Shown: positions 54,801-64,000 of the stretch, piece after piece
Position numbering within the stretch: the first letter of the stretch is position 1
How the letters are laid out: every line of letters starts with the position of its first letter
NCBI GenBank assembly: GCA_001910725.1
Contig: MJGA01000008.1
Span: 620,001 to 684,000, forward strand
DNA length: 64,000 nt
Source: Phanerodontia chrysosporium
Taxonomy: Eukaryota; Basidiomycota; Agaricomycetes; Polyporales; Phanerochaetaceae
Reading direction: 5' to 3'
Program-made: the position numbers and the translations under genes
Notes under the pieces: model-generated
Databases searched by the model: none
Told to the model about the DNA's origin: nothing
Seen by the model: only the letters and a program-made list of their open reading frames with translations

Positions 54801-55232
54801 ACGCATCGATCGTCCACCTGTGCGACGTCGTTTCGCTCCACGAAACGGACTTGAGAGGCGAGTCACCGTCCTTCTTTGTCTTTGCATCAACGGACATGTT
54901 AATGGCTGCAGGTGACCCTGGTGGTCTCTTTGACTTGGTCGACGATCCTGGGCGTGGAGGAGGGGTTGTGAAACGGCGGACGAAGGTAGAATTGGACGGC
55001 CCTGCGAGCTTCGGATCACTTCGACAGGGTATTGCCCTCTCGTGGCTGATCAGCAAGCAGGGCACGAAATCTCCGTTGACTTCTTCTGGGTCGATGTCTG
55101 GGGGAGGGACCCCTCACGGCTTTCGGGATGAGAGGGTGTGAAGTCGTCTGTGGTGTCGAAGGAGGGGCTGCCAACGCCCGTAAGCGGGCGGCGCCGGGCA
55201 GACCGCCTGGTCTTCCGTGAGCTCCGTGCCAT
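51854..55232 (-). CDS. FunK1 protein kinase 4 (several frame breaks)
   Basis: Start MARSSRKTRRSARRRPLTG at 55232. The best N-terminal reading changes frame near 55085 (GGGG/CCCCC runs), giving DIDPEEVNGDFVPC, and again near 54830, giving VAQVDDRCVQVAVEVF. The N-domain is intact (ILAGSRYRWKIVANHAESAD, VTEAMLRQHRTHYYS, RVFRWDRVGC). The kinase has GRCTKGYPALDL, HRDVSVGNIMIDA and NDWDLCKYRED. After FFYAQKRVGTGYYKGGGLKY the frame changes near 52590 (VLNSHTDLAFLFLGV, NDKTFDQFLSWRM) and near 52130 (Lys/Ala/Arg-rich tail ending RRSARLASKA). The catalytic core is sound; the outer parts look damaged or carry base-call errors. Confidence 0.72.
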
Positions 55233-56829
55233 GATGGGATGAAGGAACGAAGGAACGAACCGTTATGCCTGGGCCGCGCGTGTATATATGAGAGACGCCA
55301 CTCAAGTTGGTGGCCACGGCGGCGGATCAATTATCTGGCGGTCAAAGCTTTACAAGATCGCGGGTCGATGCGACCTAGACCCGCCGAGCACAAAGCTATA
55401 CTATACAATTGGTTAGCGCGCCAGCTCATTGTTCGTACGCTGCCCGCGCACCTGCGAGAATCTAAAGTATTTGAACACAGCGCGTAAAGAGTTGTCGCTC
55501 AAACAGCCGTGTCTCTAGCCAAAAACATCAGTACTTCATCAAATACTTCGATGCTGTCGATGGACACATACACTCCTGCGGTTGCCGACGGCGCTGAAGG
55601 TCGTAAATTGTGCAGAGTTAAGCATGGCTTCAACACCAATAAACGAGGACACAGACCAGTAATCAAAAAGACAGTACGTCTCTGATGTGTTCAGACTGAT
55701 TCAGGTCCCTGCAGAGGGCAGTCGTACGGCGGAGGTCGAAGTCGGGGACTTGTTGAATGTGGGCGAGACCACGTGATACAGACGCCAAGCATAGGAGTGA
55801 CACAAAGTCACGTGACAACGCCACGAAGGCGTCGCTTATCACCAGACTCCGGGTCGGAGAGTGTTCCTGAGTCCGAAAGATCTTGCGTTGTTCTAGACGC
55901 GACAGCCTGTGACCATGACAGCGAGACCATTAGATACTGAAGACATGTCCAGGGAAGTATAAGTCCTAAGCAATTCCAAACTGCTCTCGCAGGGCTCAGC
56001 TCGAGGGCGGCGGCAGAATGGCATTCCAGTGATGGTGGCTTGATGGAGCACGCGGAAACAGTGCTAGCGATGCTGCAGCAGTAGAGAATCCCAGGCTAGG
56101 GTTAGAATATATTGTTAGGGTTAGGAGTAGCCTGGAGATGTGTGACGAAACTGATACCATGACACAGAGAGCGACGTGCAAGCCAGACGTTGCAACAGCT
56201 TTATAGACCTGCGCTGGGAGCGGGCAGTGCGGCGTTCCTCCAACGCGAGGAGGGCGATGAGAAGGGCGGTGGTCTCCTCGAGCTCGTCCTCTGCCTCGGA
56301 CAGCAGAGCAATGGACACAGCGAGTATGGCATGGAAGTGTCGCTCGGAAGGAAAAGGATCGCGCTGCCGCGCTATGGATTGACGTCACTGGCCATGAATG
56401 CGAGCCATGCACAACGTCAGACGGAGTACGCAGCAGGCGCCGGCTCAGGTAGCACGCTTCCTGAGGTCGCTCGTAGGCCACATGACAAAATCCATATTTG
56501 GAAGACTACCTCGGGATATTTCTCTCAATAATCTCACGCCTCAGCGAGTCTCAAATTCTGCCCTCATCAAGCCACCATCACCGGGTAGTCTCTTCCGGTG
56601 GTTTTCCCATCTCTCTCGAGCTGAGCCCTGCTCACGCAGTTTGGAATTGCTTAGGACTATAGTAAGGATTCTTTAGTCTGAGTCTTGGAGAGTTCTTGCG
56701 TGGGCGATGTGTGGGGTATTACTACACCCGGAGCGGCTGTGGCAGTCCAATAAACACGGTACACATGGAACGTATCCCAGCTCGTAGTCATCTTAAATGA
56801 CCTCTATGTAATCTCCACAACATCATGTA
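55233..56829. other. Gap between FunK1 4 and the GH5 fragment
   Basis: No gene supported. Around 56098-56125 there are interspersed telomere-like TTAGGG units (agggttag, gttagggttagg). The rest looks unstructured. Confidence 0.5.
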
Positions 56830-57970
56830 TCACTTCTGAGAGTTGGGTGCTAGACAAGCCTTGACCAAGGAAGTATCGGTCCACACACTACCACTTTGGG
56901 ACGGAGTCTCACCAAGGACGTAGCCTGGAGCAATATTGCCTGCTGCCCAGCCTACGTAGCTCAAGAACACTGACATTGTTGTTAAACCAACGCTCTGGGG
57001 ACAGGTGAACGCCACATACTGCCTGAGTTCACCTTCTGGAAGGTGACCTGCTAACACAGGTATGTCACACAGGAGGCAGTGTTGCCTCCGCCGGTCTCGA
57101 TGTTGAAGGCTTGTCGGCCGTGGCAGTGCAGCCACTGCGCAAGGGGTGCCCACACATTGTCAATGTTGTTTGTGACACACTCCGAGTTTGTGCCCCTGTA
57201 TGAAAATAATCAGGGAGTCTGGCACAGAACTGAGCTAAGGGGCTAGGCGCACAAGTTATCTGAGTCGAGGTACTTGTGGACATCGAAGATGAGGTTGGTG
57301 ATGCTCCTGTCGGGGTTGGTAACTTTGCTCAAGGCATCCGCAGACCCATTTGAGACAAATGTCTCGGCAGAAGTCCAGTTGTTCCTGGGAAGTAGGATCA
57401 ACTGTGTGGTCGCCCTATGTGGTGTAAGTTGAAAGTTGGGACACTGATATATTTGATAGTGTACCCCGCATTGCGAATAGCAGTGACAGCTGCCTGAACT
57501 GACTGTGCCCAATGGATGATATCTGGAATATTGTGCAGCTCGTTCATGCTATAGGACATACGTCGTTCAATGGTCGAGATCAACCATGAAGTGGTAGGGG
57601 CACTTACACGCCGAAGATAATCTTGCTATTGTTGGCATATTTTTGCGCAATGGTGCTCCACGTAGCAGCCAGCTGATTGTCAGTTGGTCCACCCTGGCCA
57701 ATAATCTGGGAAGAACACCATCTTAGTGACAGAAGGCAACAGCATGCAGATCACACACCTTCCCATTCCAGCGGGCATAGTTGTGCAGATCGATGATGCA
57801 CGACGCCCAGTGGCGAGGCATGCCTGGACGAGGTCGTCGTACTTCTGCAGGTTCGCGTCGTTCACAGGGCCGCCGAGAGTGTCGTTGGTAAGGAACTGCC
57901 ATCCGACAGGCAGGCGGAACACGTTGAAGCCGTTATCATTCACAAAGTGCTGCATCATCCATGGCAGAAA
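56830..57970 (-). pseudogene. GH5 endoglucanase copy A, truncated and with a nonsense codon
   Basis: It keeps QHFVNDNGFNVFRLPVGWQF and LQKYDDLVQACLATG, then IIGQGGPTDNQ, MNELHNIPDIIHWAQSVQAA (acid/base Glu kept, but NEL replaces the family NEP) and VSNGSADALSKVTNPD. It continues with FDVHKYLDSDN, GRQAFNIETGGGN (nucleophile Glu kept) and the tail VGWAAGNIAPGYVLGE. The signal peptide and N-terminal barrel strands are missing. After ASCVTYLC a TAG stands where the neighbour has a GAG codon. It belonged to the secreted cellulase family that cuts beta-1,4-glucan, and is now inactive. Confidence 0.8.
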
Positions 57971-58163
57971 CAGACGGGACTGACATTGTAATCCTCGAAC
58001 TGGATCATCGTTGTTAAATGAAGATCTCGTCGACTCGATAGATTTTTTCGGTCACTCAGGGATCTGGGAAACACCACATATATCTGGGGCATTAACCCTA
58101 CAGTACACCCAAGGCGAGGGAAACAATTTGGGGGATCTAAGAAATGCTTACACATAACACCAT

Positions 58164-59190
58164 TTACTTGGAAGCCAAGCAGGCGGCAACGAGTGACGTG
58201 TCGGACCAGACACCGTTAGTGTCGGTCGGGACCTCGCTGAGGACGTAGCTCGGGTCGAAGTTACCCGCAGCCCAGCCGACATAGCCAAGGAACACTACAG
58301 TTCTATCAGCAGCTAGACAAACTGAGAAAAATAAAGGTACGCACCATCGGAGTTCTGCTGAACGAAGGCGATCTGCTCGCAGAGGAACTGCGCGCAGGAC
58401 GCCGTGTTGCCGCTGCCGGTCTCGGTGTTGAACGCCTGGCGGCCGTTGGCACGGAGGTAGGTCGCGAGCAGGCCGAACGCGTCGTTGATGTTGTTGGTCA
58501 CGCAGTCAGCGTGGGTGCCACTGGGACCTTGTAAACGACTAAAGGCAGAGAGCGAGAAAGGGATACACACGAGTTGTCCGAGTCGAGGTACTTGTGGACG
58601 TTGAAGATGAGGCCGGTAAAGCTGCCGTCAGGGTTGGTGACCTTGCTGAGCGCATTGGCAGACCCGTTCGAGATGAATTGCCCGGCGGAGGTGTAGTCGT
58701 TGCCGGGAAGGAGGATCAACTGGCTTGTGGCGCCGACCTGACGGATGGCGGTGACAGCAGCCTGGACAGACTGAGCCCAGAAAGTGATGTCAGGGATGTC
58801 ATGCGGCTCATTCATACTAAAGTAAGTGAATTAGTCCAGAGGTGGGTTGAGTATACTGAGAGCTTACACTCCAAAGATACTACGGTCGTTGTCAGTGTAC
58901 TTGCTTGCGATGCTGCTCCAGAGAGCAGCAAAGATATCGTTGCTCGGGCCACCCTGACCGATGATCTGTTGAAAGGCGTAAGTGGTGTACTCTATTTAGT
59001 GTATCATCGCAGCTGACCGCGCCGTTCCAGCGGGTGTAGTTGTGCACGTCGATGATGCAGCTCGCGCCAGTAGCCAAGCATGCTTGGACGAGGGCATTGT
59101 ACTCCTGGAAGTTGTCCTCATCGAGGGTGCCAGTGAGCACGTCGTTGGTCAGGAACTGCCAGCTGATGGTGATGCGCTTGCGCGCGGTTA
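58164..59190 (-). pseudogene. GH5 endoglucanase copy B, lacking its 5' part
   Basis: The downstream half is well preserved over several exons. It has SWQFLTNDVLTGTLDEDNFQ, GASCIIDVHNYTRWNGA, IIGQGGPSNDIFAALWS, MNEPHDIPDITFWAQSVQAA (acid/base Glu) and LPGNDYTSAGQFISNG. It continues with HKYLDSDNS, GRQAFNTETGSGN (nucleophile Glu), FLGYVGWAAG and LVAACLASK before TAA. Upstream of WQFLT the expected GF..FRLPVG sequence and everything before it (signal peptide, first strands) are replaced by unrelated Pro/Ser/Arg-rich sequence from about 59175. No ATG or secretion signal is connected. Either a 5' truncation or a rearrangement fused it to foreign sequence. Confidence 0.75.
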
Positions 59191-60010
59191 GGCCGAAAGA
59201 AAGGGAGAACGTAGAGAGGGAGATGGAGGGGAACGGGATAGGCGTCGGCCGAGGGCGCACGCAAGCAGTCGGAGTAGAGGTGAGCGCGACTACGGGGACC
59301 GAGGCGACCGGATGTACCTAAAATAAGAGAGAATAAGATTGTTAGTAACACTAGACGCGAGCCGCGGTCAGCGGGCAAGTGGGTGGTAGAAGGCGAAAAG
59401 GGGGGAAAGAAAGACGCGAGGAAGAGGCCGAGGCTCGCGAGGTCACTCGCTCGGCTCGGGTGCTCGGGCAGAGTCAAGGATCGCAGAGACGAGTTTGCAG
59501 GCGAGGTCGCGGGTCGCAGAGGAGTCGCTGGACGAAGTTCGCAGACACGCTCGTAAGGCTTATGGCGAGAGGGGGAAATTGTTCGATTCTGTCTACTACA
59601 GAGGAGATATTTTATACTATTCTACTCAGCCACCCTACGTCAGAACTGTACAGTACTATGTTCCTACACCATCCGACGGCGGTGAAACCGCTTAACGAGG
59701 CCTGCGAGACGTCAGCGACGATACCGCGAGGACGGAGGGAGGCTCGCAGCAGGCAGCAAGGTCTGGTGCGCGGGCGAATACTTGGGCCGAGCAGGCGCTG
59801 CTCGGACGCGGCGTGGGACCCATGTGGCGAGGCGCGCGGCAGGGTTCGGCATCGGATGCGTGACTCGGAGCGCTGACGTGTTGGTTGCGACGTGTTCGGG
59901 AGGACTCGGGCGAGCACATGGTGCGGCCGTCTTGGCTTCGGCTTTATCGGCTGACGATGCGAGGTGCGGGAGACACGCGTTCTGACGCGTCGGCGGGCGC
60001 AGCGGCGCGC
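59191..60010. other. Gap between GH5 copy B and element 3
   Basis: Purine- and GC-rich sequence with no recognisable gene. It abuts the 3' LTR of element 3 and replaces the expected 5' part of GH5 copy B. Confidence 0.45.
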
Positions 60011-60542
60011 TGTCAAAGTAAACCCCGCTACTTACCTTAGTAGCTTAAGTGGGGTTGGACTTGACTGCGAGTGTGCGAGTGAAGTGGGTGAAAGACGAGG
60101 TAGATGATGCTGGGGACTTAAGCCCAGCAGAGCCCGGTATATATACATGAAGGGGAGGACCCCTGGTACTACCCGAGACCCCTGACACTGCCCATCACAT
60201 GCACGATGGCGTGATGATGGTGCGATACTTGCCAAGACACTCCAGGCTCGGCGAAGTCTAAAGCCGAGTACCGGATGTGTCCGGAACCTTCTACGCTATT
60301 CTAGAATACACTACCCGGACCCTGGGTCCGGCTACCTACTATACCCTTGTACCGGAGCGTCTACATCATAGATAAGATAAAGATAAGATCCTCACATGAC
60401 TCTGAGTCCTTTCCCAGCACGTGACCAACACGTGACCGCGTTCTGACGCGTACCTGTCCTAACCCTAGTCCATAACCCTAACCCCTAGCGCCTACTGGGC
60501 GCTTACGAGAATAAAACCGTAGGGAATTAGAAAACTGTGACA
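60011..60542 (-). repeat. 3' LTR of element 3 (about 532 bp)
   Basis: On the minus strand it begins TGTCACAG at 60542 and probably ends CTTTGACA at 60011; the right-hand edge is inferred only from the inverted TGTCA/TGACA ends. A TATATATA (60145-60138) lies 34 nt before AGCATCATC (60111), the likely RNA start. A consensus donor AAG/GTAAGT lies in U5 with the intron starting at 60035. U3 holds inverted TTAGGG-like units at 60459-60488. Confidence 0.75.
60138..60145 (-). promoter_or_regulatory. TATA box in the 3' LTR of element 3
   Basis: TATATATA is 34 nt before the inferred start A at 60111, matching the 33-34 nt spacing of elements 1 and 2. Confidence 0.65.
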
Positions 60543-60582
60543 GTACCCCCTCTTCAGATTCGAACTCCCGAGAGAAGACTTT

Positions 60583-63500
60583 TTATTTTCCAGTGGATCC
60601 AAACCCGCCTGAGCCACGATCGGTTGACTGTAGCGTTTCGACAACTTCTATGTCGGCATCGGCGATTTTCTCCAGGATCAACTGAGCCGTCCTATCTCCA
60701 GCCGTGACTGTGAAGTCACTGTCGCTTGTGTTAAGGAGTAGTATTTTGACGATACCCGTGTAGTCCCGGTCGATAACGCCTGCACCGACATGAATGCCTT
60801 TGAGTGCCAGTCCTGATCGTGGTGCAATTCGTCCATAGGTTCCAGTTGGAACTCGGATGTGAATGCCAGTGCTGATGAGTTTGCGGTCTCCTGCTGGAAT
60901 TGTTGCATCTTCTGCTGCATACAGGTCCCAGCCTGCTGCCTCGGTAGTGCTTTTGGATGGTGTCTTTCCACCATCTAGAACGATTTGAAGGGTTTCCTCT
61001 TCATCGAGTTCTAAACCGTCTGTTTCCATAGGTGCTTCTTCGTTCCGAACGCGCCAAAATTCCGCGATCTTCTCTTTAGCACCTTCCAGATTACTCTCTG
61101 GTTCCCATTTGTCTTCTTCTGGCCCATAACCCTTCCACCGAACCATGTACCAGTTTCGTTTCCTGACACGCCCGGTAGTCTTGTGGTTGAGAATTTTCTC
61201 GACCTCGTACTCGAGCTCTCCGTCATGAACTTCTGGCTCTGGCGGTGCGGCTCGTTGGCCGACGATGGAGGGTGTAGAATAGGGGATTAATTTACTAGCG
61301 TGGAACACCGGGTGATATGCCCTATATTGTGGAGGCAGTTTCACCTTGAAGGTTACTTTGGACAGTTGCTCGATGATCTCGAACGGTCCTAGGTACCTCG
61401 GTGTCAGCGTGCGTTGAGTGGTTTGGTAATCCTTTGAATTCAGCAGGACTTTGTCGCCGACTTTAAACGGCACTTCTTGCTTGTTCTGGTCGTAGTACCA
61501 CTTCATACGGTCCGCTGCTAGTTGTAGGGCTGCTTTGGCCTTGTCTTGGGCGTCTTGTCTAAGTCTGAATATCTCGTTCAAGTCTTTGCTTTTGGCTTGC
61601 TTGTCGAGAGTTGGTCCTGCCCGTGGGTGTCTACCATATTCTAGAAAGAACGGTGTGTCCTTTGTACTTTCATGTGCTGCGTTGTTGTAGGCGAATTCTG
61701 CGGTGGGCAGATAATCGACCCAGTCTTCGTGATTGACATTATCGGCGAAGCAGCGTAGGTACTGTTCTAGAACTTGATTTACTCGTTCAGTTTGACCGTC
61801 TGTCTGAGGATGGTATGCCGTAGACATCGCTGACTCGATACCGAGTAGCTTACACCATTCTTGAAAGAGTTCTGCCGCGAATTGAGTTCCCCTGTCTGAG
61901 ATTATCTGCAAAGGTAATCCGTGGATAGGGTAAATTCTATCCATCAGGATCTTTGCGAGGTCTTTAGCAGAGAATTTGTTCGTTATCGCGAAGAAACGTG
62001 CTCTCTTGGTGAGTCGGCATACAACGACGAGGATGGCATCCTTTCCTCTTGACGGCATCAACTGAGTAATCAAGTCGATGGTAATAACTTCCCAAGGTCC
62101 ATTAGGTACCTTGTTGGGCATGAGTTGTCCGTAGGTCTGCTGTGTGCGATTCTTCATTCGCTGACACGTGTCGCAGCCCGTGACGTATTTCTTGACAAAG
62201 ACAGACATTCCCGGCCACCAATAGTTTCGGGAGACAAGTTCGTAGGTCTTCCATCTGCCTGGATGTCCGGCTGATGGGTGGTCGTGGTGCATTTGGACTA
62301 CTCGTCGTCGTAAGTCCTCATTCTCATCCTTTGGTATGTAGATATGTCCCCGGAAGAGTAGCAATCCATTCTCAAAGTTCCATTCCTCTAACGGTTTCTT
62401 GAACTCGCGTGGGCCTGATTTGAGTAACGATTGATAGTTCTTGGTGACTTCGTCGGATAACAGAGCCTTCTTGACCTCTTGGAGCAGTAAATCGTCGTTT
62501 ACTGGAGCGTCATGGGAGGCGTCGATCGCGCAGACTTCGAGCAGATTGGCGAAAAATTCTGGCTTCAGAAGAATATGGTCGCGATTATCGAGTTCTACCC
62601 CCTCTTCATGATCTGGTCTCCTGGACAGAGGGTCTTCAGCTTCCATTGTTTTACCCGGCTTGTGGTGTAGTGTGAAATGGAATCTTGTTAGGTATAGTGC
62701 CCAACGAGCTTGACGGCGAGACAATTTCTGGGCCTGCTTGAAATAAGTCAGGTTTTGGTGGTCTGACCATATCTCGAATTTCTCCGGATGTCCCTCTAGA
62801 TAGTGCCTATACTCTTCTAACCCGCGGATGATGGCCAACATCTCCTTGTCGTATATCTCATAGTTCCTTTCGTGAACATTGAGTGACTTGGAGTGGAAGG
62901 CTACCGGATGGTAAAGCTTATCGTTTGGGTCGAGTTGTGACAAAACCGAGCCGATCGCGAAGTCACTCGCGTCAGTAGAGAGCCTGAACGGATTAACGTC
63001 GTCCGGAATTCGTAGAATTGGTGCAGAAGTGAACGCCTTTTTCAGGTCGTCAAACGCCTTCTGCTGGTCGGGACCCCATTCCCATGGTTGATCCTTTTTG
63101 GTGAGTACGGTGAGTGGCTTCGTGATCTTCGCAAAGTCCTTAATAAACCTGCGATAGAAATTCGCGAATCCAAGGAATGCCTGAACGTGCTTGACCTTGG
63201 TCGGTACGGGCCACTCCGTTACGCCTGTGACTTTAGCAGGGTCCATTTCTACATGATTTTTGGATATAATCATGCCGAGATAGGCGAGCTTGTCCTTCTC
63301 GAATAGACACTTTTCTGCCTTTGCGAAGAGATCGTTGTCTTCCAGTCGCTGCAACACTTCGTGTACGATCTTTCGATGTTCCTCGCGGTCGTTGCCGAAG
63401 ATGAGGATATCGTCGAGGTAGACCATAACCTTTCCTTGACGGATAAGGTCTTCGAAAATGTTGTTCATCATATTCTGGAATGTTGCCGGTGCGTTTGCGA

Positions 63501-64000
63501 ATCCAAAGTACATAACTTTGGCCTGGAACAAACCGTCCTTGGTTACAAAAGCCGTTTTCCACTCGTCACCTTCCTTGATGCGGACATTGTTATATCCCCA
63601 TCGAAGGTCGATCTTTGTGAATATCGACGCCTGAGATAGTGCGTCGATTAAATCGGCGATGCGAGGGATAGGATAACGGTTTTTCTTTGTAATTCCGTTC
63701 AAGGGGCGGTAATCCATGCAAGGTCGCAAACTGCCATCGGCCTTCTTTACGAAAAAGAATGATGCAGCGATGGGTGACTTCGACTCTTCAATGTAGCCTT
63801 TTCGGCGTTCCTCACGAATCCACTCGTCGAAAGACGAGCGTTGTCTCTGGTCTAGTGGGTACACCTTTCCGATTGGGGGCAACTTAGCTCCTTCCTCAAA
63901 TTCGATGGCATGATCCCATGGTTTGTGGGTGGGCATGCGTTCAGACTTGGTCTTACTGAATACGCTTTCGAATTTGTGGACCCAACTCGGTACCTGTGAT
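60583..64000 (-). CDS. pol: Pol of element 3: RT-RNaseH-IN-chromodomain-dUTPase (partial)
   Basis: The frame is open to the window edge. The segment before Met 63936 reads SWVHKFESVFSKTKSER, homologous to element 1, so Met is not the start. RT has FVKKADGSLRPC, TKIDLRWGYNN and the catalytic VYLDDILIF. RNase H has STDASDFAIGS. Integrase carries HHDHPSAGHPGRWKT with C..C, then IDLITQL, SDRGTQFAAEL and QTDGQTERVNQ. A GPFEI module is followed by a chromodomain (LEYEVEKILNHKTTGR to KWEPES). The C-terminal dUTPase has AGWDLY, PRSGLA, GVIDRDYTG, GDRTAQLI and GSGGFGSTG. No break is visible in the part present. The protease lies outside the window. Confidence 0.94.
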   Translation of the reverse strand, partial: SQVPSWVHKFESVFSKTKSERMPTHKPWDHAIEFEEGAKLPPIGKVYPLDQRQRSSFDEWIREERRKGYIEESKSPIAASFFFVKKADGSLRPCMDYRPLNGITKKNRYPIPRIADLIDALSQASIFTKIDLRWGYNNVRIKEGDEWKTAFVTKDGLFQAKVMYFGFANAPATFQNMMNNIFEDLIRQGKVMVYLDDILIFGNDREEHRKIVHEVLQRLEDNDLFAKAEKCLFEKDKLAYLGMIISKNHVEMDPAKVTGVTEWPVPTKVKHVQAFLGFANFYRRFIKDFAKITKPLTVLTKKDQPWEWGPDQQKAFDDLKKAFTSAPILRIPDDVNPFRLSTDASDFAIGSVLSQLDPNDKLYHPVAFHSKSLNVHERNYEIYDKEMLAIIRGLEEYRHYLEGHPEKFEIWSDHQNLTYFKQAQKLSRRQARWALYLTRFHFTLHHKPGKTMEAEDPLSRRPDHEEGVELDNRDHILLKPEFFANLLEVCAIDASHDAPVNDDLLLQEVKKALLSDEVTKNYQSLLKSGPREFKKPLEEWNFENGLLLFRGHIYIPKDENEDLRRRVVQMHHDHPSAGHPGRWKTYELVSRNYWWPGMSVFVKKYVTGCDTCQRMKNRTQQTYGQLMPNKVPNGPWEVITIDLITQLMPSRGKDAILVVVCRLTKRARFFAITNKFSAKDLAKILMDRIYPIHGLPLQIISDRGTQFAAELFQEWCKLLGIESAMSTAYHPQTDGQTERVNQVLEQYLRCFADNVNHEDWVDYLPTAEFAYNNAAHESTKDTPFFLEYGRHPRAGPTLDKQAKSKDLNEIFRLRQDAQDKAKAALQLAADRMKWYYDQNKQEVPFKVGDKVLLNSKDYQTTQRTLTPRYLGPFEIIEQLSKVTFKVKLPPQYRAYHPVFHASKLIPYSTPSIVGQRAAPPEPEVHDGELEYEVEKILNHKTTGRVRKRNWYMVRWKGYGPEEDKWEPESNLEGAKEKIAEFWRVRNEEAPMETDGLELDEEETLQIVLDGGKTPSKSTTEAAGWDLYAAEDATIPAGDRKLISTGIHIRVPTGTYGRIAPRSGLALKGIHVGAGVIDRDYTGIVKILLLNTSDSDFTVTAGDRTAQLILEKIADADIEVVETLQSTDRGSGGFGSTGK

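Larger units (their letters stand above)
60011..64000 (-). mobile_element. Ty3/Gypsy chromodomain retrotransposon, element 3 (3' part only)
   Basis: The minus-strand 3' end: pol, polypurine tract (GAAGAGGGGGTAC, 60543-60555) and 3' LTR. Gag, leader and 5' LTR lie right of the window. The LTR start TGTCACAGTTTT and the C-terminal dUTPase make it a relative of element 1, but sequence divergence shows a separate family. Confidence 0.93.

Noticed and set aside
60557..60570. GTTCGAATC (minus strand), resembling a tRNA T-loop or B box near the polypurine tract of element 3
   Set aside because: No acceptor stem, A box or cloverleaf around it. Most likely coincidence.

Overview
This is nuclear DNA from a filamentous basidiomycete, most likely a wood-decay Agaricomycete (Polyporales-like). 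The evidence is short GT-AG introns with CTRAY branch sites, FunK1-type kinases (HRDxSxGN and NDWDL motifs), secreted bicupin oxalate decarboxylases, GH5 endoglucanase sequences and chromodomain Ty3 retrotransposons. No species can be fixed from the sequence alone.

Layout. (1) 1-18859 is a nest of retrotransposons. A Tad/I-like non-LTR element (RT, RNase H, CCHC, 19-nt poly(A)) is interrupted by two young Ty3/Gypsy elements. Element 1 (+; only the last 228 nt of its 5' LTR is in view, 3' LTR at 7129-7728) lies between the LINE endonuclease side and its RT. Element 2 (-; 10118-18230, flanked by GCCAC duplications) splits the LINE's C-terminal zinc knuckle. (2) 18860-28660 is a FunK1 kinase region: one decayed 5' fragment on + and two larger genes on -. 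(3) 31390-33363 is oxalate decarboxylase 1. (4) 34254-44150 is a housekeeping block: mitoribosomal bL31m, MICOS Mic26/27-like, exocyst Sec5, fatty acid 2-hydroxylase, and a membrane-anchored histidine phosphatase. (5) 46010-48095 is oxalate decarboxylase 2. (6) 48382-55232 holds two more FunK1 genes. (7) 56830-59190 holds two damaged GH5 genes. (8) 60011-64000 is the 3' end of a third Ty3 element on -.

The most interesting system is in the Ty3 elements. Elements 1 and 2 each carry a putative transcription start 33-34 nt after the TATA box, beginning AGCTTC. Its first 10-11 nt are perfectly complementary to the sequence 2 nt beyond the LTR. This is the geometry of Tf1-type self-priming, with no tRNA primer needed. 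From that start to the gag ATG there is not one ATG in any forward frame (about 1300 nt in element 1, about 508 nt in element 2), although both leaders hold long coding-like open frames. In element 1 a donor in U5 (172) and an acceptor (619) preceded by CTGAC would remove the primer-binding site and join A to TG. That creates an AUG in frame with the otherwise methionine-free ORF. Element 3 has a consensus donor at the matching place in its U5. Elements 1 and 2 also share the in-phase heptamer G GAT TTT at the gag end, next to a -1 pol frame. All three pols carry a dUTPase domain: at the C-terminus after the chromodomain in elements 1 and 3, but between protease and RT in element 2.

The host genes fit a wood-decay fungus: oxalate turnover, cellulose attack, lipid hydroxylation and secretion. 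FunK1 and GH5 copies are decaying beside intact single-copy genes.
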